Counted from the first letter of the stretch, positions 33,820 through 48,340 are shown. The stretch: DNA of 64,000 nt from Rhodospirillaceae bacterium (GCA_947467145.1 CANIGJ010000023.1:1-64000); one strand, 5' to 3'. The notes: generated from the sequence alone by a model not told the origin. A program made the numbers and translations.

Positions 33820-34908
33820 CTAAATGTTACGGAGCTTTTTGAGCAGCGGGAACACCCTCAAGGGATTGTTATGGAAGATGTCCATCTTCTGCTCATTATT
33901 GAGGAAGTCGAAATTGTCGATGATGGCGACCACGTCGTCCGACGCCTTGCCGGTCTGCGGATTGAGCGACGCGGAGCCCGAACCCGGCGCCTCGGTGCCG
34001 AACACCATCTGTCCGACGCCGCGCTGGCGGATCGCCGCCCCCAGATACCAGGGATCGTAGGCGCAGGTATCGAAGAAGAGATTGGCGCTGACGTCCAATG
34101 TCTTCACCGGATGCTCGACGGGCGCACCGCCGACCTGACCGCCCGATTGTTCGCCGCTCGCCGTGACCCGACCTTTGGACGGATTGGCGCGATCGATCGG
34201 ATCGCCGATTTCGATCAGGCGGCGCAGCGCGCCACCACAATGGCAGATGACGATCTTGAGGTTCGGGAACTTCTCGAACACATCGCTGTTTTCAAGCAGC
34301 AAGGTTGCCAAGGTCTCTTCCGTCAGATTGTTGTACTGATACGAATGAGGCAGACGTTCGATGCGCGGATCGCGGCTGATCGATGGATGCACGATCAAGG
34401 TCGCCTGGAGCTGTTCGGCGCGTTTGTAGAGGGGATACCACGCCTTGTCGTCCATGCCCGGCGATTGACGATCGCCGTTCGGATCGGGGTTCACCAGCGC
34501 ACCGGCAAATCCAAGCTTATCGATGGCGCGCTCGAGTTCGGTGCAGCAGGCTTCGATGTTCAATCCCGACGTCAGCGGCAATTGCGCGATGCCGACGAAA
34601 CGATCGGGATGCATCTTGCACTGGGTATGGATGACGTCGTTGGTATCACGCGACCAAGGCTCGACCAGGAAAGGGCGTTCCCATTGCATCATGGCGACCG
34701 GGCGTGGCGAGATCAGCTGCAGATCGATGTTGCGCTCGGTCATCACACGCAGATGACGTTCCAGCGCCTGGTTCATCGCCGCCTCGGGAATCTGCACACC
34801 AGTGTTACCGGGCGTGCGCAGCGCATGCAGGTTCATCGCGTGTGCGCGGAAATGCGGCGGCGTCGAGAGATGCCCGTGGACGTCGATAACCTTCTTACCG
34901 TTATACAT
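33820..34908 (-). CDS. Amidohydrolase family protein (ACMS decarboxylase / OMA hydratase-like)
   Basis: A 362-residue TIM-barrel metal enzyme: DVHGHLSTPPHFRAH at the N-terminus carries the HxH zinc motif, with later His in LIVHPSISRD and ICHCGGALRR, and an Asp region in FFDTCAYDPWYL and GTEAPGSG. This is the amidohydrolase 2 group that includes 2-amino-3-carboxymuconate semialdehyde decarboxylase and 4-oxalomesaconate hydratase, used in aromatic catabolism. GGGGG precedes ATG 34908. It is divergent from a TetR gene followed by MetE-like and PaaK-like genes, suggesting one catabolic unit. The precise reaction is not predicted. Confidence 0.87.
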   Translation of the reverse strand: MYNGKKVIDVHGHLSTPPHFRAHAMNLHALRTPGNTGVQIPEAAMNQALERHLRVMTERNIDLQLISPRPVAMMQWERPFLVEPWSRDTNDVIHTQCKMHPDRFVGIAQLPLTSGLNIEACCTELERAIDKLGFAGALVNPDPNGDRQSPGMDDKAWYPLYKRAEQLQATLIVHPSISRDPRIERLPHSYQYNNLTEETLATLLLENSDVFEKFPNLKIVICHCGGALRRLIEIGDPIDRANPSKGRVTASGEQSGGQVGGAPVEHPVKTLDVSANLFFDTCAYDPWYLGAAIRQRGVGQMVFGTEAPGSGSASLNPQTGKASDDVVAIIDNFDFLNNEQKMDIFHNNPLRVFPLLKKLRNI

Positions 34909-34990
34909 ATTTGCCCCCTGCTTCGTTGATAAGGTCCTCGTTCCAATAAGGGGTTTTAGGCCGCCGAAAAAGCTCTATCGAGACACCAGT

Positions 34991-35016
34991 AATCTATAAA
35001 TCTATAGAATTAGATT
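34991..35016. promoter_or_regulatory. Candidate TetR operator in the amidohydrolase / TetR divergent region
   Basis: AATCTA (34991-34996) and TAGATT (35011-35016) form an inverted repeat enclosing a TCTATAGA core dyad (35001-35008). It lies 26 bases before the TetR ATG and about 85 bases before the amidohydrolase start. The AT-rich dyad sits in GC-rich surroundings, as is common for TetR sites. Confidence 0.5.
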
Positions 35017-35041
35017 GAGGAATAAGGCTAAGCTGAACCTC

Positions 35042-35650
35042 ATGCCCAGCGCCGCACTTGCCGCCAAACCTACCAAATACGACGCCCGCCGCGATGCAGT
35101 CGTCGATGCCGCGGCTGCGGTGTTCGCCGAGTTCGGCTATCACGGCGCCGGCACCGGCCTGATCGCTGGGCGCGTCGGCATCCGCCAAGGCAGTCTGTAC
35201 TATTATTTCGCGTCCAAGGAAGAGGCGCTGAGCGAAGTCTGCCTCAGAGGCGTCGGCGATTTCCTGACCGGGCTGGAGGACATCGCGCAATCGACAATGC
35301 CGGCGAACGAAAAGCTGCACGCGGCCATCTTGAATCACCTGCGCCCCGTCGCGGAACGGCCGGATTACGTCCGCACCTTCATCACCCAACGCCAGCATCT
35401 GCCCGATGCCAGCCGGCGCAGCGTCGGCCGCCAAGTTCGCCAATACGAAAAAGCGCTCACCGAACTCGTCCGCCAGGGCATTGCGCAGAGCGCGTTCCGC
35501 TCCGACCTCGACTGCGAACTCATGGCACTCGCCATCATCGGCGAATGTAACGCGGTGTTCACCTGGTACGGCAAACGTGCGAAGGCATTGTCCATCGCAC
35601 AGATCGCCGATGCCATGGCTACCCGTTTCCTGAAAGGTATTGCGGCATGA
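35042..35650 (+). CDS. TetR/AcrR-family transcriptional regulator
   Basis: A 202-residue regulator. N-terminal DNA-binding domain: ARRDAVVDAAAAVFAEFGYH followed by VGIRQGSLYYYFASKEEAL, with a C-terminal ligand domain. ATG 35042 is chosen over a TTG at 35015 that lies within the candidate operator. The stop overlaps the start of the MetE-like gene (ATGA), so they are coupled. It likely controls both the divergent amidohydrolase and its own operon. Confidence 0.9.
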   Translation: MPSAALAAKPTKYDARRDAVVDAAAAVFAEFGYHGAGTGLIAGRVGIRQGSLYYYFASKEEALSEVCLRGVGDFLTGLEDIAQSTMPANEKLHAAILNHLRPVAERPDYVRTFITQRQHLPDASRRSVGRQVRQYEKALTELVRQGIAQSAFRSDLDCELMALAIIGECNAVFTWYGKRAKALSIAQIADAMATRFLKGIAA

Positions 35651-36753
35651 GCGCACCCTTATTCCGGGCCGACCACGTCGGCAGCCTGCTGCGTCCCGAC
35701 AGCCTGCGCCAAGCGTTCCGCGCGCATGCCGAGGGCAAGATCGATGACGGCGCGTTCATCCAGGCCCAGGACGACGCCATCCGCGAGATCGTCGATCTGC
35801 AGGAAAGCATAGGCCTGCAATCGATCACCGACGGCGAATTCCGCCGCGCGTCCTATTGGTCGCATTTCGCCGACGGCATCGATGGCCTGGGTGTCGCCCC
35901 CGCCCGCTTCGATTTCCATGACGACACTGGCCATGCGATGAATTTCCTGGCCCCGCACACCCTCGCCAAGCTGCGCCGGGCCAAATCACTATCCGGCGCG
36001 GAGTTCGAATTCCTCAAGACGACGACCGGACGTACAGTGAAAATAACCCTGCCGTCGCCGCCGACTCTACATTTCTGGGATAAGCCGGGCGCGGTCCGTG
36101 CGGCGGGCTATGCGGACGACGATGCGTTCTTCGCCGACGTCGCCAACATCTTCCAGGACGAGATCACCGACCTCGCGCGACGCGGCGCAACCTACATCCA
36201 AATCGACGATGTACCGCTCGCCATGCTGTGCGACGAAGCCTTGCGCGCGCGCCTAAGTGCCGCCGGCGAAGATCCCGACGCGGTATTCAGCCGTTATATC
36301 GAACTGTTCAATGCGTGCCTGGCGACCGTGCCCACCACCATGACCGTCGCGCTGCATGTCTGTCGCGGCAATTTCAAAGGCCATTGGCTGTCGGAAGGTG
36401 GGTACGGCCGGGTCGCGCGCCGCATGTTCAACGAGATCGACGCCGATTCCTATTTCCTGGAGTTCGACAGCCCGCGTGCCGGCGATTTTGCGCCGCTGGC
36501 CGATGTACCGAAACATAAATCGGTCGTGCTCGGCATCGTCAGCACCAAGACCGCGACATTAGAATCCGCCGCAGCGGTCAAGCGCCGCATCGATGAAGCC
36601 GCGCACATCCTGCCACTCGACCAATTGGCGCTCAGTCCGCAATGCGGCTTCGCCAGCGCGGTGTCCGGCAACTCCATCACCACCAACGATCAAATCCATA
36701 AGCTGCGCCTCGTCGTCGAAATCGCCAACGACGTCTGGGGACGCAGCGCCTAA
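35647..36753 (+). CDS. MetE-like zinc methyltransferase (COG0620, methionine synthase II family)
   Basis: A 368-residue protein matching only the C-terminal half of cobalamin-independent methionine synthase. The zinc ligand set is visible: His and Cys in ALHVCRGN, Glu in LEFDSPRAGDF and Cys in LSPQCGFAS. The N-terminal MSAPLFRADHVGSLLRP is typical. Family members transfer alkyl groups to thiols: homocysteine methyltransferases and epoxyalkane:coenzyme M transferase are examples. Setting it between a TetR regulator and a PaaK-like ligase suggests a catabolic or demethylation role rather than methionine biosynthesis (inference). Start overlaps the TetR stop. Confidence 0.87.
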   Translation: MSAPLFRADHVGSLLRPDSLRQAFRAHAEGKIDDGAFIQAQDDAIREIVDLQESIGLQSITDGEFRRASYWSHFADGIDGLGVAPARFDFHDDTGHAMNFLAPHTLAKLRRAKSLSGAEFEFLKTTTGRTVKITLPSPPTLHFWDKPGAVRAAGYADDDAFFADVANIFQDEITDLARRGATYIQIDDVPLAMLCDEALRARLSAAGEDPDAVFSRYIELFNACLATVPTTMTVALHVCRGNFKGHWLSEGGYGRVARRMFNEIDADSYFLEFDSPRAGDFAPLADVPKHKSVVLGIVSTKTATLESAAAVKRRIDEAAHILPLDQLALSPQCGFASAVSGNSITTNDQIHKLRLVVEIANDVWGRSA

Positions 36754-36773
36754 AATCGAACAGGGGACTTTCG

Positions 36774-38192
36774 ATGGCACAGGATCGCGCCGAACAAACC
36801 CGCAGCACATGGCTGACGGTGCTGGAGAAGTATCAACGTGATGCCGACGCGCCCGGATCGCAAGACTATTGGTCGCCCTCATTGGATTGCGCGAGCCGCG
36901 ACGAACTGATCGCTATCCAGAATGCCAAACTCGCGGCGCTCACCCCGTTCCTCTACGAGAATAGCGCGTTCTATCGCCGCCGCTTCGACCGGCTCGGCTT
37001 GACGCCGACCGACATCAAAACCATCGACGATCTGGCCAAATGGCCGGTGGTCGATAAATCCGAGATGATGGCCGACGTGCAGGCCGAACCGCCCTATGGC
37101 ACCTACACGACGCATGACGACGCGCTGTGGGCTAAGCGCGGCTGGATGATCTTTTCCTCGTCGGGCTCCACCGGTATCCCCCGCCCGTTCCGCTATTCGC
37201 AGATTGATCGCGATCTGTGGTCCTGGGCCAATGCGCGTGCGCTACATTCGTTCGGTATCCGCCCCAGCGACAGCATGTTCATCTGCGCAGGTTACGGCCC
37301 GCACGTGTTTGCCTGGGGCGTGCAATATGCGCTGGCCAAGATGGGCGTCGCCTGCATTCCGGGCGGCGGCATGACCGGCGAAGCCCGCGCCGGGATCGTC
37401 GACCGCTTCAAACCCACCGTACTGACCTGCACGCCATCCTATGCCCTGCATCTTGGCCGCGTCATGGAAGCCAGAGGATCGGATCCGCGCCGAAGCTCGG
37501 TTCGCACCCTGCTGGTCGGCGGCGAGCCGGCCGCCGGTATCGCCAGCACACGCGAACGCCTGGAAGAATTGTGGAATGCGCGGCTGGTCGAATTCTATGG
37601 CTGCACCGAGGTCTCGCCCCATTGCGGCGGCTATTCCTGCCCAGCGTCAGACACAGATAAAAACGCGGTCACCAGCCACCTGATGGAAGATATCCAGATC
37701 TGGGAACTCGTCGATGCCGACAGCAAACAACGCGTCGATGAAGGCCAACGCGGCCTCACCGTCTGCACCAGTCTCAATTCGGAAAGCTCGCCGCAACTGC
37801 GCTTCCTGGTCGGCGACTATGCGACCTGCACGACTGCGCCCTGCGATTGCGGCCGGACCCACATGCGCGCCGTCGGCGCCTTCGCCGGACGCTCGGACGA
37901 TCTAATCAATCTACGTGGCATCAAGATGTATCCGGTGCAGCTGGAAGAAGCCGTGCGCTCGGTGCCCGGCATCGGCGATGAATACGAGATCGTCATTGCG
38001 ACCGACGACAAAGGGCTCGACATCATGACGGCGCGCATCGAGCATACCGATCCGCAGGCGGCCGAACGGGTGGCACGCGCCATTCAGACGCGCTGCGAAC
38101 TTCGATGCGATGTGGAATTACTGACGCCCGGGACCTTGCCGAAAACCGAATTCAAGGCAAAGCGCGTGCGCGATACGCGCTCAACCCGTTAA
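36774..38192 (+). CDS. Phenylacetate-CoA ligase family protein (PaaK-like)
   Basis: A 472-residue member of the AMP-forming PaaK group: P-loop IFSSSGSTGIPRPFRY, FYGCTEVSPHCGGY, and the C-terminal segment GRSDDLINLRGIKMYPVQLEEAV. CTTAPCDCGRTHMRA is the Cys-containing strand seen in these ligases. It activates aromatic or other acids to CoA thioesters. It follows the MetE-like gene by 20 bases. The 3' end overlaps the convergent kinase gene by 12 bases. Substrate not determinable; phenylacetate itself is not implied because no paa genes are here. Confidence 0.88.
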   Translation: MAQDRAEQTRSTWLTVLEKYQRDADAPGSQDYWSPSLDCASRDELIAIQNAKLAALTPFLYENSAFYRRRFDRLGLTPTDIKTIDDLAKWPVVDKSEMMADVQAEPPYGTYTTHDDALWAKRGWMIFSSSGSTGIPRPFRYSQIDRDLWSWANARALHSFGIRPSDSMFICAGYGPHVFAWGVQYALAKMGVACIPGGGMTGEARAGIVDRFKPTVLTCTPSYALHLGRVMEARGSDPRRSSVRTLLVGGEPAAGIASTRERLEELWNARLVEFYGCTEVSPHCGGYSCPASDTDKNAVTSHLMEDIQIWELVDADSKQRVDEGQRGLTVCTSLNSESSPQLRFLVGDYATCTTAPCDCGRTHMRAVGAFAGRSDDLINLRGIKMYPVQLEEAVRSVPGIGDEYEIVIATDDKGLDIMTARIEHTDPQAAERVARAIQTRCELRCDVELLTPGTLPKTEFKAKRVRDTRSTR

Positions 38193-40088
38193 GGCGCTTT
38201 GCGGCTGTGCCTGCGCCAAAGCCGGCGCCGGCATCTTGATCTGCAAAAGCGTCAATATGGCTTGGCGCAAAGATTGTTCATCGACCGGCTTCTGCAACAG
38301 CGGGATGGACGCATAGCGCCGATCGACCGCTTCCTTGTCGTAGCCGGTGAGGAACAGGAACGGGATGGCGCGCGCCGCCAATTCATCCGCGATCGGATAG
38401 CTGGCATAACCATCCAGATTGAGATCAAGGATAGCGCAGTCGATGGCGCTCTGCTTCGCCGCCGTCAACGCGGAGTCCTTGTCGTTCATCGGCCCGACCA
38501 CCGCATAACCGAGATCGATCAGCATTTCGCGCATCATCATTGCGACCAAGGTTTCATCCTCGACCAACAGCACACGCTTTTGCTCGTTCGGCGTGGATAC
38601 CGCGGGCGCCGTCAAGGTACTAGCGCCGTTGCCCGGGCGGGCGACCTGGATCCGCTCGGTCACATCGGCGCGCGGCACCGCGAGAATGCACTCCAATCCT
38701 TCGGCGCGCCAATTGAACGTCGCTTTGCCCTGCAACTCGCGTTCGATACTGGCGGTGACGACGCGTGTACCGAAGCCGTTCTTGGACGGCGCAACCGTCG
38801 CCGGGCCGCCCGTTTCGCACCAGCGCAAGGTCAGCGAATCCGGTGTCAGATCCCAATTCACCAGGACCCGACCGGACGCCGACGACAGCGCCCCATATTT
38901 TGCCGCATTGGTCGCCAGTTCGTGCAGCACGAGGGCGAAAGCCTGCGCCATCGACGGGCGCAGCAGCAAGGACGGGCCGCTCATGATCACCCGTTCCGAA
39001 TCGAGATTGCGATATGGGTCCATTTCCTCGGTAACCAGCCGCACCAGATCGGCGCCCTGCCAACGTGTATTCGACAAAAGCGTATGCGCGCGCGCCAGGG
39101 CCTGGATGCGGCCATCAAGCGCGGACACCAACCCTTCAATCGAATCCGCGCGCGTCAGCCGCAAAATCGATTGCACCACGGCGAGCGCATTGCGGGCGCG
39201 ATGATCGACCTCGCGCGCCAGCAAGGACTGCCGTTGCTCGGTCTCCTTGCGTTCGGTGATATCGACCGTCACGCCGCTGATCATGACCGGCTGTCCATCC
39301 GTATGCTGGCTGGCCGCCGAGGCGCTGACGCACCAGCGCACTTCGCCGTTCGGCCGGATGATACGGAATTCGGTCTGGCCCGATTGGCCTTCGTTCACCG
39401 ATGTCCGGTGGCTTTCCTGATAGACCTGCCAATCGTCCGGATGGATGAGCGGTCGGATCTCGTCCATGCTGCGATAGGAGCTGCCGTCTTCGATCCCGAA
39501 GATCCTGCATTTGGCATCGTCCCAAAAGACCCGCTGACTTTGCAGATCGATTTCCCACGAACCCATATGACCGGCGGCCAGCGCCAGGGTCCGGCGTTCC
39601 TCGCTCTGGCGGAGCCGCTGGTTCGATGCCTCAAGCTCGGCAGTGCGATCGCTCACCCTGCGCTCAAGCTCGGCGTTCAGGCGTTCGAGTTCCTGGGTCT
39701 TGCGGTAGAGTTCGAGGAAGACGCGAACTTTCGCGCGCAGGACTTCGGGCACGACCGGAACGGGCACGTAATCGACCGCACCGATCTCGTAACCGCGCAG
39801 GCGATCGACTTCGTCGACCTGGATCGCCGAGATGAAGATGATCGCCGTTTTCTGGAAACGCGGATGATCCCGGATCATCTCGGCAAGTTGGAAACCGTCC
39901 AGTTCGGGCATGGCCACGTCGAGCAGAATGACGGCGACTTCGATCTTGAGCATATGTTCGAGGGCTTCGCGCGCCGAATTGGCTTTCACCAAATTCTCAT
40001 CGAGATCCTTCAAGACGGCTTCATAGCTGAGCAACTTGCCCGGCTGATCGTCGACCAGAAGAATATTGACCTTATCGTGAACGGCCAC
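38181..40088 (-). CDS. REC-PAS-HWE histidine kinase-REC hybrid regulator
   Basis: A 635-residue cytoplasmic protein: N-terminal receiver (residues 5-125, phospho-Asp in VILLDVAMPELDGF), coiled coil, PAS domain (about 165-290, WCVSASAASQHTDGQPVMISG), HWE/HisKA_2 kinase with phospho-acceptor His in REVDHRARNALAVVQS and ATP site HELATNAAKYGALSS and RWCETGGPAT, and a C-terminal receiver (about 510-625). GTG 40088 is preferred to a GTG at 40121 within the upstream gene; a TGGGG site precedes it. The first receiver reads DYVPVPVV where a conserved Lys normally stands. HWE kinases are mostly alphaproteobacterial. It follows the large HAMP kinase by 17 bases, so they probably form one relay. Confidence 0.9.
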   Translation of the reverse strand: MAVHDKVNILLVDDQPGKLLSYEAVLKDLDENLVKANSAREALEHMLKIEVAVILLDVAMPELDGFQLAEMIRDHPRFQKTAIIFISAIQVDEVDRLRGYEIGAVDYVPVPVVPEVLRAKVRVFLELYRKTQELERLNAELERRVSDRTAELEASNQRLRQSEERRTLALAAGHMGSWEIDLQSQRVFWDDAKCRIFGIEDGSSYRSMDEIRPLIHPDDWQVYQESHRTSVNEGQSGQTEFRIIRPNGEVRWCVSASAASQHTDGQPVMISGVTVDITERKETEQRQSLLAREVDHRARNALAVVQSILRLTRADSIEGLVSALDGRIQALARAHTLLSNTRWQGADLVRLVTEEMDPYRNLDSERVIMSGPSLLLRPSMAQAFALVLHELATNAAKYGALSSASGRVLVNWDLTPDSLTLRWCETGGPATVAPSKNGFGTRVVTASIERELQGKATFNWRAEGLECILAVPRADVTERIQVARPGNGASTLTAPAVSTPNEQKRVLLVEDETLVAMMMREMLIDLGYAVVGPMNDKDSALTAAKQSAIDCAILDLNLDGYASYPIADELAARAIPFLFLTGYDKEAVDRRYASIPLLQKPVDEQSLRQAILTLLQIKMPAPALAQAQPQSALTG

Positions 40089-40105
40089 TGTCGTAATCCC
40101 CAGTC

Positions 40106-44977
<4,872 letters not shown>

Positions 44978-45245
44978 CGCGGAACCCCTATGGCAGAATC
45001 TTGTCTATGAAAGTTTCGGCGCAACCATGCCCCAGGCCGAAAATCCTCACAGGCCAACGAAACCCGAAAAGGCGGTGAGAAGGTTGTGACAAAATAAGGG
45101 CTGCCACCTCCAGGGATTGCGTACCGCCAACACAGGCCTACAAGCCGTTGGCCACACGCGTCGGACAGGCCGTTCGTGACGCCACGGCCGCGCTCGGTTA
45201 TGGTCCCGGCACCTTAAAAATCGGCCACTTGAGTACTCCGCCCGC

Positions 45246-48200
45246 ATGAGGCTGTCGCCCGCCGTTCCTCGGCTCCAGGCCGCTTTCTTCAGCCGGTCCA
45301 CGCAGTTCCTGTTGCTGGCGTTGGCGCTGTCGACGGCCAATACCTATGCCTCGACCCTGGCCGCCTCGCTGTTCCTGGCGCGCGCCGGCACCGACGCCCT
45401 GCCGATCTATTATATGTTCTTCGCCGCGCTCTCGATCCCCCTGTCGCTCGGCTTTTCCGTCATCATCGATCGCTGGGCACGGGCCAAAACCCTCAAGGCC
45501 ATGCTGCTGGCCTTTGCCTGTGTCAGCGCAAGCCTGGGCCTGGCCGTCGGGTCCGACGAAAGCAGCCTGTATGCGCTGTATCTCGGCATCAGCGTCTGCG
45601 AATTGCTGACCTTCAGCGTCTATTACGTTCTGATCGCCGATTATTTCACGCCGAGCGAATCCAAGCGGTTCACCGGCACCATCGCGATCTGTATGGCCGG
45701 CGGTGGCTTGGTGGGCGGCGGGCTGGTCGGCGTCACGATGACCCTGCTGTCGGCCACTGGCGCCCTCATGGTCGCACCCGCCCTGGCGCTCCTGGCCTTG
45801 GGGCATCTCACCTGGCTCACGGCCCGCGAACGCCCGCTCGACGAGACCGAAACGGCGGCCGAGGAAAGCCTGCTGGACTCGATCAAGATGCAGTCGCGTC
45901 TGGCGCGGCGTTACCCGATCGTGCCTCTGCTGGCCGGCGCCGTCTTTCTGAACGTGCTGCTGCAATGTTTCTCGGAATATCTCGCCTTTTCCATCTATAC
46001 CGAGATGTTCAGCGACGAGGCCCTTCTCGCGACCTTCCTGGGGCTAGTCAACGCGGGCATGAACATTCTCGGTGTCGCCGTCGTCTTCATCTTCACCAAT
46101 CCGATGATCGCGCGTCTTGGCGTGGCGCGTTTCAACCTCATTTTTCCCGCCGTCAACCTGGCGGCACTGGCCAGCGTCGTCATCGATCAGCGGCTGCCGT
46201 CGGCCATCCTGGCGCATATCGCCTATGATTCACTCGAACACAGCATCGACATCCCCGTCTTCACCTTGAACTACAACGCCATCCCGCATCGCTTCGTCGG
46301 CCGCATCCGCGTGGTCAATGACGGCGTAGCCTATCCGCTGGCCCTAGCCACCGCCGGCGCGTTGCTCCTCGTTCTGACCAGTTGGCTGGACCTCGCCGAA
46401 ATGGCCGCCATCGCGGTGGCCATCGGCACGATCTTCGTGGCGGTCCATTGGGGGATCGGGCGCAATTATCTGCGCAGCCTCGTCGACATGCTGCGCTCGG
46501 GCGCCATCGATCTCGACCATGCCGGCGACGGTTTCCGCCTGCCGGCACAGTATCGCGATGACGTCCGCGCCATGCTGGCGAGCGACGATCCGGACATTGT
46601 CGGCATCGCGCTTGAAATCGCGGCGCGCAGCGACATGTCCCTCACCGCCGACGATCTGGAACGCGCCCTGACCGTCGTCCCGGCCAACCAAGAATTGTCG
46701 GTGCTGCGCCGCATCGCCGGCTCGCATCAGCGCGGCGCCGCCCATGCCGTCGAGGAACTGACGCGCTCGCGCCATGCCCAGATCCGCGCCGCCGCATTGG
46801 AGGTGATGGCCGGCGCAGGCACGGGCCTCGGCGCGGACCAGGCCGCAAGCCACGTGGACGATCCGGATCGTTGCGTGCGCGCTATCGTGACCACGGCAAT
46901 GTGGCTGAGCGAACCCTCGGACGCACACGCCCATAACATTCTCGCGCTTTGTCGAGACGATGACGCCGCAGCGCAGGCGGTCTGCCGCCTGCTAGGGGTA
47001 CGTGGCGATGCCGCCGCCGTTTCCCTGCTCAATGCCCTGATCGGTAGCGCCCCGCCGATTGTTATGGTGGCGGCACTCGAGGCCCTGAACCGACTGGGCG
47101 GACGCGGCGTCATAATCCCGCTCGATACCCTCGACGCCCTGAGCCGCCATCCTGACCCCGCCGTGCGTGGCTGTGCCATCCGGGCACTCGCGCGCTTCAC
47201 TCCGGCCAGGCGGCTGGCCGAGATCGCCGGGCGCGGCCTCAGCGACGCCATGCCCACGGTCCGCCACGATACCGCCACGGCGCTGGGCGCGCGCGGCGAT
47301 GCTGCCATACCGGCGCTCGCCGACGCACTCACCGGCCCACCCGAACAACGCGACGCCGCCATCGAAGGATTGGGATCGGTCGGTGGACGCGCCGCCGATG
47401 ACGCACTGTTCGCGTTCATCGAACCCCGCGTCCTAGATGCGATCTCCGGCAATATGGCCCTGTTGCGCCGCCTGCCCGCCGACAAAGCGGGTTGGCAAGC
47501 GTTGGAGGCCGCACTGCTCGACGCCAATGCCCAGGCCGTCCACCTCGTCCTGCAATGCCTGGCCGCGCTCGGCTATCGCCGCACGCTCAAGGTCGTGCGC
47601 GGCATGCTGGCCCGCGGCGATGCCCGCAAGCGCAGTCACGCAGTCGAGACCTTGGCCGCCCTGGCCCATCGGCGATATGTGCTGCCGCTGATGCCTTTGC
47701 TGGAACCGAACACCGCTGCCACCACCCGCGTGCCGGACGATACCGCCCGCCGGACTTTGCTCGAAACCGCACTTGGTTCAGAAGATCCTTATATATGTGC
47801 CGGCGCGGTTGTCGCGTGGCACGCCGAGTTCGGCCAGTTGCCGAGCCGGACCGCCACGGACCTCCGCCCCTTCGTCGCCCAGACCCTTACCGAGCTTTCC
47901 AAAACGACCGACAGGTCCGAGGATATAACCATGAACCGACTGGTCTTCCTGAAATCGATCCCGATGTTCTCAGAGATGACTTTGGAGAACCTCATCGCCA
48001 TCGATGCCGCGATGCAGCGTGAAACCTACCTGCCCGACGAAGCCGTCGTCGTCGAGGGCGAGGTCGGCGACAAACTGTTCATCGTCTATCGCGGCGCCGT
48101 CGGGGTGCGCAAAGCCGGCGACAGTACGGATCTGGCCAGTCTCGGCAGCGGCCAGGTATTCGGCGAAATGAGCCTGTTCGACAACGAGCCGCGCTCAGCC

Positions 48201-48338
48201 AGCGTGGTGGCGCGCGAAGACACCGAGGTCCTGTCGCTCGAACGCGAGCAGTTCCACAGCCTGGCGCATCAGCGCCCGCAGATCGTCATGGAGATGTGCA
48301 AGGTCCTGGTCGGGCGGCTGCGCTCGGCCATCTCGTAA
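45246..48338 (+). CDS. Nucleotide-transporter-like (Npt/NTT) membrane protein fused to HEAT repeats and a cyclic-nucleotide-binding domain
   Basis: A 1030-residue protein with three parts. Residues 15-405: about 12 membrane helices in an MFS-like ATP/ADP-translocase (Npt1/Npt2-type) arrangement. Residues 405-880: HEAT or armadillo-like helical repeats, Ala/Arg/Asp-rich. Residues 896-1030: a Crp-type cyclic-nucleotide-binding domain whose phosphate-binding cassette reads FGEMSLFDNEPRSASVVA, with the Glu and Arg of cAMP/cGMP binding kept. This suggests a transporter gated by cyclic nucleotide, with HEAT repeats as spring or docking surface (inference). Divergent from the hybrid kinase. A strong bidirectional terminator follows the stop. 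Transported substrate is unproven. Confidence 0.85.
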   Translation: MRLSPAVPRLQAAFFSRSTQFLLLALALSTANTYASTLAASLFLARAGTDALPIYYMFFAALSIPLSLGFSVIIDRWARAKTLKAMLLAFACVSASLGLAVGSDESSLYALYLGISVCELLTFSVYYVLIADYFTPSESKRFTGTIAICMAGGGLVGGGLVGVTMTLLSATGALMVAPALALLALGHLTWLTARERPLDETETAAEESLLDSIKMQSRLARRYPIVPLLAGAVFLNVLLQCFSEYLAFSIYTEMFSDEALLATFLGLVNAGMNILGVAVVFIFTNPMIARLGVARFNLIFPAVNLAALASVVIDQRLPSAILAHIAYDSLEHSIDIPVFTLNYNAIPHRFVGRIRVVNDGVAYPLALATAGALLLVLTSWLDLAEMAAIAVAIGTIFVAVHWGIGRNYLRSLVDMLRSGAIDLDHAGDGFRLPAQYRDDVRAMLASDDPDIVGIALEIAARSDMSLTADDLERALTVVPANQELSVLRRIAGSHQRGAAHAVEELTRSRHAQIRAAALEVMAGAGTGLGADQAASHVDDPDRCVRAIVTTAMWLSEPSDAHAHNILALCRDDDAAAQAVCRLLGVRGDAAAVSLLNALIGSAPPIVMVAALEALNRLGGRGVIIPLDTLDALSRHPDPAVRGCAIRALARFTPARRLAEIAGRGLSDAMPTVRHDTATALGARGDAAIPALADALTGPPEQRDAAIEGLGSVGGRAADDALFAFIEPRVLDAISGNMALLRRLPADKAGWQALEAALLDANAQAVHLVLQCLAALGYRRTLKVVRGMLARGDARKRSHAVETLAALAHRRYVLPLMPLLEPNTAATTRVPDDTARRTLLETALGSEDPYICAGAVVAWHAEFGQLPSRTATDLRPFVAQTLTELSKTTDRSEDITMNRLVFLKSIPMFSEMTLENLIAIDAAMQRETYLPDEAVVVEGEVGDKLFIVYRGAVGVRKAGDSTDLASLGSGQVFGEMSLFDNEPRSASVVAREDTEVLSLEREQFHSLAHQRPQIVMEMCKVLVGRLRSAIS

Positions 48339-48340
48339 AA

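Noticed and set aside
36774..38192. Genuine phenylacetate pathway gene paaK
   Set aside because: No other paa genes are present and the neighbours point to a different substrate, so only a family-level call is made.
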